A DNA stretch of 64,000 nt. Source: Apiospora phragmitis. Its lineage: Eukaryota > Ascomycota > Sordariomycetes > Amphisphaeriales > Apiosporaceae. A program made the position numbers and the translations under genes. The notes beneath the pieces were generated by a model. The model saw nothing but the letters and a program-made list of their open reading frames with translations, searched no databases and was not told where the DNA came from. This document shows, piece by piece, positions 12,393 to 22,967 of this stretch. The stretch covers positions 8,432,001 through 8,496,000 of the forward strand of contig JAQQWL010000011.1 in assembly GCA_038363925.1 (NCBI GenBank), given 5' to 3'. Within the stretch, counting starts at the first letter, position 1. Each line of letters starts with the position of its first letter.

Positions 12393-13984
12393 ATGAGAAT
12401 CGATATCATAACAGAATCCCCAAGGTTGGCCTTGGGGGTGGCAGCGCTCCTCTCTACCCTCGTTTTCTTTAGCATCGGCCGTCTATCCACCGATACACGG
12501 CTGTACCCAGTCGTTCAGCTTCCAATACCATGGATACATGGTGGCAATATGTCGAGCTGGACCAAACTTGATGAGCCACCGCATCGGTACAAGTCGGCCG
12601 ATGCATTCCTGCCGCTGATTCAAAATATATCAGGGATCCAAAACCTTACCACCCGGTCGGCGGCAGCAACCTGCAACTGGACGGACGAAGAGCTTCTCCA
12701 ATATCCGTACGGCCGCCTCGAGGACTACATAGCCAACCCGCCGTCGGGCCACGAGGTAGAGTTGATGCGCTCGAGCTGGCAGGCGTTCGTGAAAGAAAGC
12801 CTTCTGCCCTACCGTATTACCAACCATGCCCCTTTCGTTGGACGTGGTATTGTTATCGTCGGGGGGCCACCCCAAGAGCCTGGAACGTGTCCGGGTTCTC
12901 GTCCGCTCCCTACGCAACCTCGGTAGTGTATTGCCTGTCGAGCTTCACCATTGGGCCGGCGAGATGAATGCGACGACCAAGCTGGATCTGATCAAAGAGC
13001 TCGGGGCGAATTTCTCCATCAACGACCTGTCGGGACCCATAACTTCTACTTCAGCAAGACGCCGTACAACGACATCTCGCGGGTCAACTTCCAGCTCAAG
13101 ACGGCGGCCCTGCTCAACTCGCGCTTCGCCGAGCCGCTGCTCCTGGACTCGGACAACGTGCCCGCCCCCGGCGCCGAACCGGCCGCGCTCTGGGATTCGG
13201 CAGCCTACCGGGAGTTCGGCACCGTCTTCTGGCCCGACGTCCAGCGGGCCCACCGCGAGAACCCGGTCTACGCGGCGACCAACACGCGCTGCCGCCGCGA
13301 CGAGTACGAGCTCGAGAGCGGCCAGCTGCTGGTCGACAAGCGCCGCTTCTGGTACCACCTGCAGCTCACCGACTGGTTCCTCGCGCAGCCCCGGCTGTTC
13401 GGGCGCTACCTCCTCGGCGACAAGGACACGTTCCGCTTCGCCTGGGGCGCCCTGCGAACGCGGTACGGCCGGCCCCGGAGATGGGTCACGCTGGTCGGCA
13501 CCATGCTGCCCCGGCCGCGGTCCGAGACGGACCGCAGACCGGTAGAGGCGTTCTGCGGGCATAGTTTCGCTCAGCACCACCCCGACACCGGCGAGGTGGC
13601 TTTTGTCCACGGCGGCGCGCTCAAGAGCTACGGTGCGCCGCTGCTGCAGAGGCTGCAGATTAAGGACAAGGACAAAGGCAAGGACAAGAACTCGATTTGG
13701 AGTATTACAAGCGGTCGAGTGTGGATGAGGACTGGGGCCAGGTTGAGTACGCCGTACGTGTGGTCGGGCTCAATGCCTCGTACATGTACGAGGTCATGCC
13801 GGGCCCGGAGCCGGGGCCCCTGAGTGCGAACCAGACAGAGGCGCCAATCTACTGCATCGATTTCGAGAACCAGCCCGCGAGGGATGTCGAGGAGATACTG
13901 CCGGGCTTTGCGGCGGCATTTGAGCAGGCCGGCGGTCTCTGGATGATTGGTGATAAGTACCGTGCTGGCATCAGCGGGGCGTGA
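12393..13984 (+). CDS. GT71-type alpha-mannosyltransferase, frame-disrupted
   Basis: Golgi type II membrane enzyme of the Mnn1/Mnn2-like family (Mannosyl_trans3), expected to extend N-glycan or cell-wall mannan from GDP-mannose. From the ATG at 12393 a short cytosolic tail is followed by one membrane anchor (about residues 11-29). The lumenal part has the family's entry strand GRGIVIVGG, then LRNLGSVLPVELHHWAGE, HNFYFSKTPYNDISR, the acidic metal-site motif LLLDSDNVP, ELESGQLLVDKRRFWYHL, LLGDKDTFRFAWGAL and EAFCGHSFAQHHPD. Three frame changes split it: the G6 run at 12861-12866, near 13029-13037, and near 13690-13700. The family sequence resumes after each. The coding part is very GC-rich from 13080 on. 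It is either a decayed gene or a real gene with sequencing indels; the second is favoured because unrelated core genes in the window show the same errors. Confidence 0.82.
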
Positions 13985-14476
13985 GCTATGGCGGAGTAAA
14001 AGCTAGCCATCTATGGTTCTATGTGTATCTCTTACCTTTCAGATACTGCTTTCTTCGGTTTAGTTCGTTGGTTTCTCCAGCAGCGTATGTGGAATGGTTT
14101 AATGGTTACTATAGTACAGCTATCTTAAAGATAGGATTCGATACTATAATGAGTATCGGTGGTATTACCCGTAGCATCTGTTGCCGTGAATAAGAATAGC
14201 CTAACAACCCAAGACAAATATTGAATATACATATGTCATTACGGGGTAAAGAGCAAGCAGGATTAGAAAGAACTCGGGCTACCTATCCAACGCGATGGCA
14301 TTTACCGTCATCTGTCTGACCAAGCCATATTCGTTCATCGCTCTCTGGCTAGCTGCCCCTAACCCGTGCACCACCAAAGTAAAACGCCAGGCCTAAGTGT
14401 TTAGGTATGTGCTATCACTGTTGACATATATCCTTTGATAAAGATGAATTTGACATCAGGCCAGCTGCCTGTGGAA
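13985..14476. other. Spacer before tRNA-Gly
   Basis: AT-rich 3' flank of the mannosyltransferase gene. Nothing else is supported. Confidence 0.5.
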
Positions 14477-14565
14477 GCATCAGTGGTTTAGTGGTAAAAT
14501 CCATCGTTGCCATCCAGTAAAACGAAAGATTCGATGGGCCCCGTGTTCGATTCACGGCTGATGCA
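14477..14565 (+). tRNA. tRNA-Gly (GCC) with an 18-nt intron
   Basis: The acceptor stem GCATCAG (14477-14483) pairs with CTGATGC (14558-14564), discriminator A at 14565. The D-arm GTGGTTTAGTGGTAAAA is characteristic of eukaryotic tRNA-Gly. The anticodon stem CATCG (14502-14506) pairs with CGATG (14532-14536); the loop is TT-GCC-A plus T at 14531. An 18-base intron sits at 14513-14530, after position 37, the canonical site for nuclear tRNA introns. The T-arm CCGTG-TTCGATT-CACGG is fully paired. Mature length is 71 nt. Splicing would leave the 2'-phosphate that the nearby TPT1 product removes, a functional but not necessarily meaningful link. Confidence 0.95.
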
Positions 14566-15238
14566 GGAAATAAAAAACCCGCGTCTGGGCCGCGGAATTT
14601 CAGTATTTTTTGTCCTTTTATTATTTGCACCGGCTCCCTTATTATTCTTATAAATATTTCTATTTGGTTCATGAGAAACTGCAGCTTAACCAGGAATAAA
14701 TACGGTGGCTCCATTCGGTATCGCCGTACACAAGCGAAGCAGAGGCTCCTCTTTGATGAAGCGTTAGAATGATCTCGGGGGATATACCATACATGTATAG
14801 GGGCATAGCTGTTGGAATATCCAGCAGTGTATACAGCCAGCTGGGGGAGGTGTAGCTGGGGAGACCGTCTGACCTCGTGAACGACATCCTGTATTGTGAT
14901 TTCAGATGCCTCTAACAAGGCCAAGACTCATGTGTGCAGGCCTTCGTACGTAAAATTTGGCTAATATCCCCATTTAGTCATGAGGAAGACGCATACACAA
15001 GCTCACGAACGTGATTTACGACCCTCTCTAAGGAGACTTTGTTTAACCTTGTATTGAATTCGTTACTCCTGTCGTGTATTCTAGGTTCATTCAGACTTCT
15101 GCAGAAGTATGCCTCTTGCCCCCCATTAGGACCATGCAAACCAACGGACCCCTAATTAATACCCGTAACCGCGGATGACGGAAACGACAAGGAGACTCCT
15201 ATTCCTTTAAATCATAGCTGAACAGAACAGCCCCCCAA
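14566..15238. other. Spacer after tRNA-Gly
   Basis: A T-rich stretch just downstream of the tRNA (around 14595-14625) could serve as the polymerase III terminator. A 169-codon open frame on the minus strand covers the tRNA itself and is rejected as coding. Confidence 0.5.
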
Positions 15239-16115
15239 ATGCAACCACAGCAGAACCAAATATACCAGCGCGGCCTAGGCCGGACCCAACCCTCCGCCCA
15301 GCAGCCCCCGGCCCCGCCCCCCTCCTCGACCCTCTGCAACCCGCGCCCGCACCGGAGCAACCCCTGGGCCTACCCAAAACCGGGCGAGACCATGGCCCTG
15401 CGCCAACGCTTCTACACCTCGGCGGCGCTGCTGCGGGGCACCCTGCCGCTCTACGGCCGCGACACGCACGACCCGGCCGAGTACCAGCAGCGCTTCGCCG
15501 CGCGGCAGCGGCTCGTCATGATCGCGCGCCAGTGGCGGACCGGCGGGATCCTCCCGCCGGGGCCCTACCCTTCCCTCTCCAACAACAACAACAGCAGCCG
15601 CCACCAACCAACGAGCTGGACATGGGCGTGACCCTGGGCGAGGCCGTCACGCAGTGCGCCCGCGACCTGGACGCCTACTTCTTCGCCGGCGCCCTGCTGG
15701 GCCAGGGCACCAAGACGCACCACGTCTCGGTGCACATCATCAGCGACCCGACCTTCGCGGCACGCTGGCAGCCCTGTATGCCGCCCGGCGGCGGCGGCCC
15801 CCGCCGCAGGGCGCGACGTGGTGCGACGACGTCGACGGCAACGGCAACCCGGTGCAGCCGCCGCCGCCGCTGGTGCTGACCAAGTACAGCGAGCCCTTCT
15901 CGCACATCGAGCTGGTGTCGGGCGGGGGCGTCACCTTCGACATCCTGTTCGTCGCGCTCCTGCACGAGCTCGTGCACGCCTACCTCCAGAGCTTTCACGA
16001 GGGCCGCGGCGTCGAGGCCGGGTCGCTGGACGTACATGGCCCGACGTTTCACCACCTGCATGCGCAGATGATCCAGTATGTGAAATCGTGGGGTCCCGAC
16101 TTCGCTCGTGTGTGA
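15239..16115 (+). CDS. SprT-like HExxH metallopeptidase-like protein, frame-disrupted
   Basis: The product begins at the ATG at 15239 (MQPQQNQIYQRGLG) with a Pro-rich N-terminus. It has a zinc-site motif HELVHAYL near 15963-15986, inside FVALLHELVHAYLQ, and a downstream HGPTFHHLHAQMI block that supplies further His residues. This arrangement resembles SprT-like proteins, which include DNA-protein crosslink proteases, but no other domain of that kind is visible and I do not assign a substrate. Two frame changes are needed: somewhere in 15545-15612, in or near the CAA/CAG repeat tract, and in the GGCGGC tract around 15770-15815. The segments VTLGEAVTQCARDLDAYFF and HVSVHIISDPTFAARW between them are convincing protein. 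Confidence 0.65.
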
Positions 16116-16489
16116 TGGGCATCGGCTGGCGCATATCAAGTAATAAGGAGTACTAGAAAAGTGCAAGAGTAGATGCAGCGCTGCCACAAGGTTGATTGCC
16201 CGGACTTGGTCGTGCTGATGGTCCTTCCTGGCCGGACAGTCATTTCACGAAATAAGGCTCGAGATAGGGGTTTGATAGGTGTCAGTATCCAATAAATGCA
16301 TTACATCCTGTAGCCCGTACCATCATTATTCCCTGATGACGTTGAGTCCATCCACTCTGTTCAGAAATCCTCGTTTAAATACGTGAGTTGATCTGATCTG
16401 ATCATGTAAAGCTGGCATGATACCACCCCCCAGAACGCCGCGAATCATATGCGTATAAAAATGTATATCCTCGCCAATCTTTGGCTCAA
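16116..16489. other. Convergent spacer SprT-like/CYS4
   Basis: 3' flanks of two converging genes. Nothing further is supported. Confidence 0.5.
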
Positions 16490-18067
16490 CTATGTCTTGA
16501 CCTGCTTCACCATCCAGGTAAGCAGATCCACCTTGGTGACGACGGCCAGGGGCTTGCTCAGCGACTTTTCAGTTCCGTTGGCGGGTTCTGTCACAACGGC
16601 GGCACTGTTCCACTCAAAGAACTTGCTGAGCTCGGTCAGGGGGGTGTTCATGGTGATCTCCACAAACTTCCTGCGCTTGCCGCCCTTGCCCTTGCGGAGA
16701 TCGGTCACGACCTCGTCCATCCGTCCAAAGTCGAACATTACATCCTTGACGGGGGTCTGGCCAGTGGCGCGGCCGCGCGAGATGTAGCTGAGGAGGTTAC
16801 CCAGGGTGACGAGACCGACCAGCTTTCCGCCGGGGCCGGCCAACACGGGCAGCTGATCGAAACCTTTCTCTCGCATGGTCTCGATGGCTTCGGAGCAGAG
16901 GCTTGACGAAATCACCGAAGTCACCGGCTTGAGTCGGAGAGCGCTGACGGTCGCGCCGGCGTAAGGGTCCTTCTGGTCGGATACGCTCTCCTTGGCAACA
17001 GTCTCCTTTGCGGCCTTGTCGGTTTCTGAGAGCAGGTCGTTGGCGGACAGCCAATCGTCATCTGCGAATTTGCTGAGGTAGCTCCTGATGCTATCGGGCA
17101 GGACGACGACAACGAGATCATCCTTGCTAAGCTTCAGGTCCTTAACGGCCTGGATCATGGCCGCCATGGCACTGCCGGAGCTGCCTCCAACCAGGAGGCC
17201 TTCCTCGGCAATGAGCCTGCGTGCCAACTGGAAGCTTTCCACGTCCTCAGTCTTGTACCACTTGTCAACGGCCTCGCGCACCAGTACTTCAGGAATGAAG
17301 TCGTAACCGATACCCTCGACCTTGTAAGGCTGATCACGGTGCTCTTCGTTGAGGTTCTCGGGCAGGGCCAGGATACTGCCCTGAGGATCGGCCGCTACGA
17401 TCTTGACGTCTTTGTTGTGCTTCTTCAGGCCCTTCGAGAGACCACTAATGGTGCCTCCCGTGCCGGCGCCTGCCACCAAGCAGGTCACGCGACCGCCAGT
17501 CTGGGTCCAGATCTCCTCGGCCGTGCCGAACTCGTGTGCGAGCGGGTTGTCCTGGTTCGAGTATTGGTCCAGGATATGGGCATTGGGGAGCTCCTTTACC
17601 AGTCGTCGCGCGACACCGATGTGACTTTCGGGTGCGTCCCAGGCGGCCTGGGTCGGGGTACGGATGATGGTGGCGCCGAGAGCGCGCAGCACACTGACCT
17701 TCTCGGCGCTCATCTTCTCGGGCAGGGTGATGATGGTCTTGTAGCCTTTGATGGCACCGACCAGGGCCAGGCCGATACCGGTGTTGCCGCTGGTGGGCTC
17801 GATGAGGGTGTCGCCGGGCTTGATACGACCGGAGCGCTCGGCCTCCTCAATCATGCGCAGGGCGATGCGGTCCTTGACGGAGCCGCCGGCATTGAAGAGT
17901 TCGACCTTGGCGTAGACCTCGCATTCGATGCCGAGCGACTGGGGAATCTTGTTGAGACGGACGAGCGGCGTGTTGCCAATGAGTTCTGTGGCCGAGAGAG
18001 CGGTGGCAGGCGGAGGGGGACGGTGAAGGAGCGAGGTTGCGCTGTTGGCGCCGTTGGTGGTGGCCAT
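16490..18067 (-). CDS. CYS4: Cystathionine beta-synthase
   Basis: This single-exon, intact gene of 525 residues encodes the PLP enzyme that condenses serine and homocysteine to cystathionine, the first step of reverse transsulfuration. Motifs: ELIGNTPLVRLNKIP at the N-terminus; the PLP-binding lysine in NAGGSVKDR (about residue 65); PTSGNTGIGLAL; the phosphate-binding loop GAGTGGTISG; and LLVGGSSGSAM. A C-terminal CBS-domain pair follows (VTSVISSSLCSEAIETM and GQLPVL-like strands, then VKDVMFDFGRMDEV). There is no N-terminal heme-binding Cys/His motif as in animals, as usual for fungi. The start is the ATG at 18065-18067; the frame stays open upstream to 18307, but only through a GTG codon. 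Confidence 0.97.
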   Translation of the reverse strand: MATTNGANSATSLLHRPPPPATALSATELIGNTPLVRLNKIPQSLGIECEVYAKVELFNAGGSVKDRIALRMIEEAERSGRIKPGDTLIEPTSGNTGIGLALVGAIKGYKTIITLPEKMSAEKVSVLRALGATIIRTPTQAAWDAPESHIGVARRLVKELPNAHILDQYSNQDNPLAHEFGTAEEIWTQTGGRVTCLVAGAGTGGTISGLSKGLKKHNKDVKIVAADPQGSILALPENLNEEHRDQPYKVEGIGYDFIPEVLVREAVDKWYKTEDVESFQLARRLIAEEGLLVGGSSGSAMAAMIQAVKDLKLSKDDLVVVVLPDSIRSYLSKFADDDWLSANDLLSETDKAAKETVAKESVSDQKDPYAGATVSALRLKPVTSVISSSLCSEAIETMREKGFDQLPVLAGPGGKLVGLVTLGNLLSYISRGRATGQTPVKDVMFDFGRMDEVVTDLRKGKGGKRRKFVEITMNTPLTELSKFFEWNSAAVVTEPANGTEKSLSKPLAVVTKVDLLTWMVKQVKT

Positions 18068-18617
18068 GGTGAGAGAGGGCAGTAGGTGGACAGTTGTTTG
18101 CTGCTTGATTTCTGATCGAGTGAAAGAGAGGACAAAATATTTAAACAGGAGGTAAAAAGGCAGACTGTCTACTTTGTGGTCTTCTCGGAGGTGAGCACAG
18201 CTGAAGAGCAACGGAGAAAGGAATCGAGGATCAGTCGACTTTTTGTTTTTCGCCCCGCCAAAGCCGGCTTTATGCGAAAGTAGGCACGAAGGGTATAGAC
18301 ATCCCACCTAGTGGGTCATCCCTGTCCGATTCAGCCCAGTACAGAGACTATCCAGGAAGCATATGAGCAGACAGCGTTGCACAGCAACTGATCAAATCCG
18401 ATACAGAGGCTCATACAGTTAGTTGCCTCTTCAACCAGCGGCAGGGCTTTCACCTTCTCCTCTAAGAACTTGAAGTCTTTCTTTTATTATACACGTGCAT
18501 AATCTTAGCCCGCCGATTTGCCTTTGGCAGAAACGTGTTTGTCACTGGAGTTTCGACGCTAAAAGACCAACACATACTCCGCTTGGACCCTGACAACGAC
18601 CTAAGATACGAACGACC
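18068..18617. other. Promoter side of CYS4 and upstream spacer
   Basis: A pyrimidine/purine-biased 5' leader of CYS4 lies on the minus strand. No coding region is supported. Confidence 0.5.
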
Positions 18618-18910
18618 ATGGGGCCGTCCCTCTTGACCGACTTAGCAACTGCAAATCCCACTCCAGCTCATCTTCACAGTATGTCACGCCATATTCAACC
18701 ACCCACGGCTGATTTGCCACATATGTTGATGAAGATTTTACAAAGTACTCCAATGACACACTGTGGGAAGCCAATGACGATCCCTCGAGACCCTTTCAAG
18801 ATGTGTCACGATGTCTTCAGCATCAAGCCATTCATCGTCCGTCTGGATATGGGCGAGCAGTCTTCTCCGCTACACTCGCTACCCTTCTTAGTGAGCTGGG
18901 CAATACATAA
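18618..18910 (+). CDS. Candidate two-exon small protein, unknown
   Basis: I do not recognise this protein. The ATG at 18618 starts MGPSLLTDLATANPTPAHLH. Removing an intron at 18679-18734 (donor GTATGT, acceptor AAG, 56 bp) joins in phase to NFTKYSNDTLWEANDDPSRP and ends at TAA 18908-18910, giving 78 residues. The spliced product has far more natural composition (acidic, Trp, Asn/Asp turns) than the unspliced 100-codon frame. The protein may be truncated by a further intron or a base error before the stop. It could also be a chance join. Confidence 0.4.
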
Positions 18911-19179
18911 CCGACTCTAAAATCCCCCAAATTAGAAGAATCTGGTCATTAACGTCCTAAGGTTCGAAAGTGTGCCTGTCTCAAAACCCTTATTCTGAAG
19001 CTACAGGTCAACGCTTCTTCCTCACCTGCACATGAACCTAACAGTACCCAGCTGCTACAAAACCTTTATGCTGCTGCACCTTATAGTCGCAACTTTCAAG
19101 TCACAATGCGTTGCAAACATGCTTCGAAAAACGCACTGCGATTTGTGCTATTGTAGTTGATGGTTACCCCCGTATAACG

Positions 19180-19712
19180 TTAAATGCATACCTCAATGCA
19201 GAGAGATGCAGATCCTCTCAAGCTCAAGCCCAATAGTGTCTCCACCAGGAGGAAAGTGGCTGGCTGGTGGTCCGCTAAGCCACAACTCCGTCTCTTGCGC
19301 TGAATTTTTCCACATGGATTCAAAACATCTTCCTCTTTCCAATCCACAACATATTCAATAGGATTTCCTATATTCATACGAACGACGGTGGCAGACCCCT
19401 ACAAGAATGCAAACGTGGCTTGCAGCTCTCCTCAATACAGAGAACTCACCTCTTTGACAGCACAGTCCCTAGCTGGCTATGGGAAGGATTCTTGTAGATC
19501 CTATCCTGGTATCAGTGCAAACAATGGACTATCGAAAAGGTAGGCACATAACTTAGCCAGCAAGAGCGTTGGCTACATACTTGGTCACTCTCCAGCACCC
19601 CCAGGCTTCTGCCAGGAGACATTACTTGTGATCCAGTACAAGTCAATATCGGTCTTCTGCCATGCTCGGTCAGTGTTAGTTTTCCACTTCTGATCTTGAG
19701 CTGGATACCTCA
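19180..19712 (-). CDS. Candidate multi-exon small protein, unknown, frame-disrupted
   Basis: Three protein-like blocks lie in order on the minus strand: an ATG at 19712 leading to DIDLYWITSNVSWQKPGG; then DRIYKNPSHSQLGTVLSK in an exon at 19450-19505 flanked by ...CAG and GTGAGT; then, after a 51-bp intron (19399-19449, ending TTGTAG), ATVVRMNIGNPIEYVVDWK. Splice signals at the second intron are good, but the phase is off by one base across it, and the first intron's donor is uncertain. With the window's frequent single-base errors, a real gene of about 150 residues is plausible. I recognise no domain. Confidence 0.35.
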
Positions 19713-20034
19713 TCTCGAGTGTACAAGACAAGAGCAAACTCGTACAACGTTCTTTGAGTGCGGGACCTCCTGGCCACCAGCGTCGAGGATTTCGCAATTA
19801 TTCTGTTGTCACATTTCACGCAATCGATATCATAGTTACGAGCATATACTCTATCAATTTCAATTACCTCCAACGTGCTGTGTAGGGGTCGATAAAAACA
19901 TGGATACAAGTCCCTTCTACCTCTCTTCGAGGTTCTTCGAAAGTCCTCATTGCGTGTTGCGAATTTCATAATTCTATGTCTTAATACAAAGAGTCTCCAA
20001 CACTTGGGGGACAAGGCTATCTTGGTGAAACAAT
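19713..20034. other. Spacer downstream of carboxypeptidase Y
   Basis: 3' flank of the carboxypeptidase gene. Nothing else is supported. Confidence 0.45.
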
Positions 20035-21718
20035 TTAGGCGTACCACTCACCACCGATCCACCGGTTGAAGAAATCCAGAGATCCCTTGGGCTGGTTGAA
20101 AGGCACCATGTGGCCAGCTTCATAGACGCGCATGAAGGTGAAGTTGCCACTGGTCTTCACCTGGCCGTAGGCCTTGTCATCAACAGTAAGATCGGTCATC
20201 TTGGCAGAGTTGAAGTCCTTCTTGCCACCCCAGACAAGGGCCTCGCTCCAAGCCTTGTTGCCGAGCCAGTTGCAGATGTAATCAGCATCACCGGCGTAGA
20301 TGAGGACGGGAATTTGCTTGAGCAGATCGGGGACAAGGAGGTGGAATGGCTTGGACCAATCACCGTTAAAGAGGAAGTTCCGGTTGAGCTCGCTGTTGCA
20401 GCTCTCGTAGCCAGTAACCTCGGCACCGAGAGCCTTCATGACCTCGGGCTGGTTCAAGTACGAGGCGATCCAAGCAGATTGGCTGTAGCAAAGGTTCTCG
20501 GGGTCCTTGCACTTCTCACGGATATCGTACACGTTGTAGCCAGAGCGTTGGAAAGGACCGATCAGGGCGTTATTGCAGTAAATGGCACTGGGAACGCAGT
20601 TCCACACGCTCTGGGAATCGTAGCAGCCCTGAATAAGAGACTGACATCTGGGCAGAGCGTTGTCCATGGACTGGCATCGCTCTCATCGAGAATAGGACCG
20701 TAATGGCTGCCATCGTCGCCACATGCCATGGGACGGTACTCCGCATACTGAGTCTTGGGGTCTGTCAAGCCGTTGCCGATGGCAATGCTCTTGAGGTTGA
20801 TGTTACGGTTCTTGTGGGACAGGATCTCGGACGCAAATACAGGAATGTAGTGGCCAGCGTACGATTCACCAGTGATGTGGAATGGCTGCTCAGCATACTC
20901 GGGGAAGTTGTGGAAGAACAGGGTCAGGAGAGCGTAGATGTCCTTGCTAGCAGCGACCGTGCTGCTGACGGAGCCGCCACTGTACGAGTAACCAGTGTTG
21001 ACGGGCTGGTCGATGAAGATGACCGAGGCGTTGCTGTTCCACGAGTAGTCGTTGTACACCAGCTTGAGCTTGGAGTCGACGCTGGAGGGGCCGAGCTCCA
21101 TGAAGAGACCCATCATGGAGGAGCAACCGGGGCCACCGTTCAGCCAGAGGACGACGGGGTCGTTCTTGGGGTCGTTTCGGGACTCGAAGAACCCTGTTTG
21201 CCAATAGCAGGTTAGTGAACTGTCGGAGCGTGCGGCATCATCAGAAAGAGAGGCTTACAGTAGAACAAGTGCTTGTCGTTAGCCTCGTCATCAAGGTATC
21301 CACTGTATTGCTTGACCTTGTCGACGCCCAAGGCCGAAGGGTCAACCTTCTTGGCGCGGAGGTTGTAGGCCTCGAGGCTGCCATCAACCTTGCGCTGGTT
21401 GACGCCGTCTCTCCCGACCCACATGCTCTGGATGTCAGCGCCCTTCACGACGTGATCCCACTCGCTGTCAGGCTTGCGCTTGTGAGGCTTGGGCTTCTGC
21501 TGGGCGATCATGGTGTGGGCCTTCTCCATGAAGCCTGGAACCAGCAGGCTCAGCTCATCCCAAAGGCCCTTGGCTTCGGTGGGAATCTGGAGGACATCCT
21601 CGACGACGTTGTGAATGGTGTCCTCGATGCCTCCGAGGACTTGCTGCTCTTGGGCTGCTACCGATGAAATCGCTGCCGACGAGGCAAGCACGGCGGCTAA
21701 GGTCTTGGAGAACCCCAT
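20035..21718 (-). CDS. PRC1: Vacuolar carboxypeptidase Y (serine carboxypeptidase, S10)
   Basis: This secretory serine exopeptidase matures in the vacuole. The ATG at 21716-21718 begins a signal peptide ([22 protein letters not shown]), followed by a propeptide with the basic stretch [13 protein letters not shown]. The mature enzyme starts near [20 protein letters not shown]. One intron, 21194-21258 (GTAAGC...CAG), splits the Trp codon of LFYWFFESR. Downstream come [16 protein letters not shown], the nucleophile motif GESYAGHY, the catalytic Asp in [12 protein letters not shown] and the catalytic His in [12 protein letters not shown] single-base frame change occurs near 20664-20672, between ILDESDAS and [11 protein letters not shown]; sequence on both sides matches the family. 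It is divergent from SDO1. Confidence 0.95.
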
Positions 21719-22967
21719 GTTGGCCGCACGACTTAGTGAAATGAAGAAGCAAACAGCAAGGACTTCTTGGATACTGATAAAGACGATGGATAGATAGATG
21801 GATGGATGTAAGTCGGAAGTACTAGAAGAGTTGGATGGGAATTGGGAATTGGGAATGCGGGTTTTATCAATGAATGCTTGACTAAGTTGCGTGGGTTGCG
21901 CGTTTCGGAGGGAAGCAGGAAGGGTGCTTGAGCTCCCTCCTATGTACCTTAGCTCTAGTGTTAGTGTCTAGGTTCCTGGAGATAAGCCCAGGAGATGGAT
22001 CTTGTGACAACAGCCAAGGCCCATACTACGGGGGCGGATCACAAATCCGGAGAGTCGCTTAGCTGCTTCCCATCTACCGATCATTGGCCCATTTGAAGGC
22101 AGCAGCGTTTGACGCATCTGCATCAAAACACGATCATAAGCCTGATTCAAAAAACCAAAACGTATCTGTTATCCAAAGTGGTAAAACCTTTATCACATAT
22201 ACTATGTAGCTTTTGTATAGAGCTATCGAGGAAGCACTATGGCAGACCGAAGCCCCCTAGAACTCGCATGATGTAGGTCCGTACTTCGTAAGTCAGGTAC
22301 ATCATTGATCTGCATCCACAGCTTGTGCCACAACCAGCACCCTTCGCCTGCCTCGTCACTTGGTCACCCGTCCAACGTGGCTAGAGGTCGAGTCCCACCA
22401 ATAGTTCAAAGTCGTGCCCTCTTACGTTTCACTTCTGGTACGGGTCTCCAGGCCATTTCATCATCGTTCGTTTCGCTAGCAACCCCAATCGCATGAGGGA
22501 AGCAGATACCAATAACAATAAATAACCGCGTTCGCCCTAGGTAGAGGTTGAAATAAATCGGATAACCCCTTTTCAGCAGAGAAATACCGTTGTTATCTCA
22601 CGCATCATTACGGTGTACGTTCTGATAGAAATGACTTGGGACATGCAGTATCAGTACCTTGATGGCAAGCCAAGTTAACAAGTCCGGAGCCCGAGAAAAC
22701 ACAGGTACGGTCCGTAGGTCAAGCCACTGTGGCTGTGGCCCCGACCCGCAATGAGGTATGCGTTGCCTGAATAAAAATATGTGAAGTGAGAACCCGACGC
22801 CTAGTGCAGTTCCGATAGACCCCTCCATACCAGCCTGCCCCTCCATTCAAAACCCAGATATCCCATCCATTATCTGCGGCTCAGGACCAGGGAGAGAGAA
22901 AAACAAAAAGACGAGGTCGACACTGCCCGGCAGCACTCAGCAAGCAAACCTCCCACAAACCGCAACC
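21719..22967. promoter_or_regulatory. Divergent promoter region carboxypeptidase Y/SDO1
   Basis: A 1.25-kb head-to-head spacer. The CPY side has a GATGGATG-rich leader around 21785-21810. No gene is supported in it. Confidence 0.45.

Noticed and set aside
12393..13984. Programmed ribosomal frameshifting as an explanation for the GT71 breaks
   Set aside because: Three breaks at unrelated sites without slippery heptamers or pseudoknots, and similar breaks in unrelated genes, make base errors far more likely.
14415..14924. A 169-codon minus-strand open frame
   Set aside because: It runs through the tRNA-Gly gene in antisense and shows no protein motif.
18068..18307. Extension of CYS4 by 80 residues
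   Set aside because: The extension starts at GTG, while the ATG at 18067 gives the standard fungal N-terminus.
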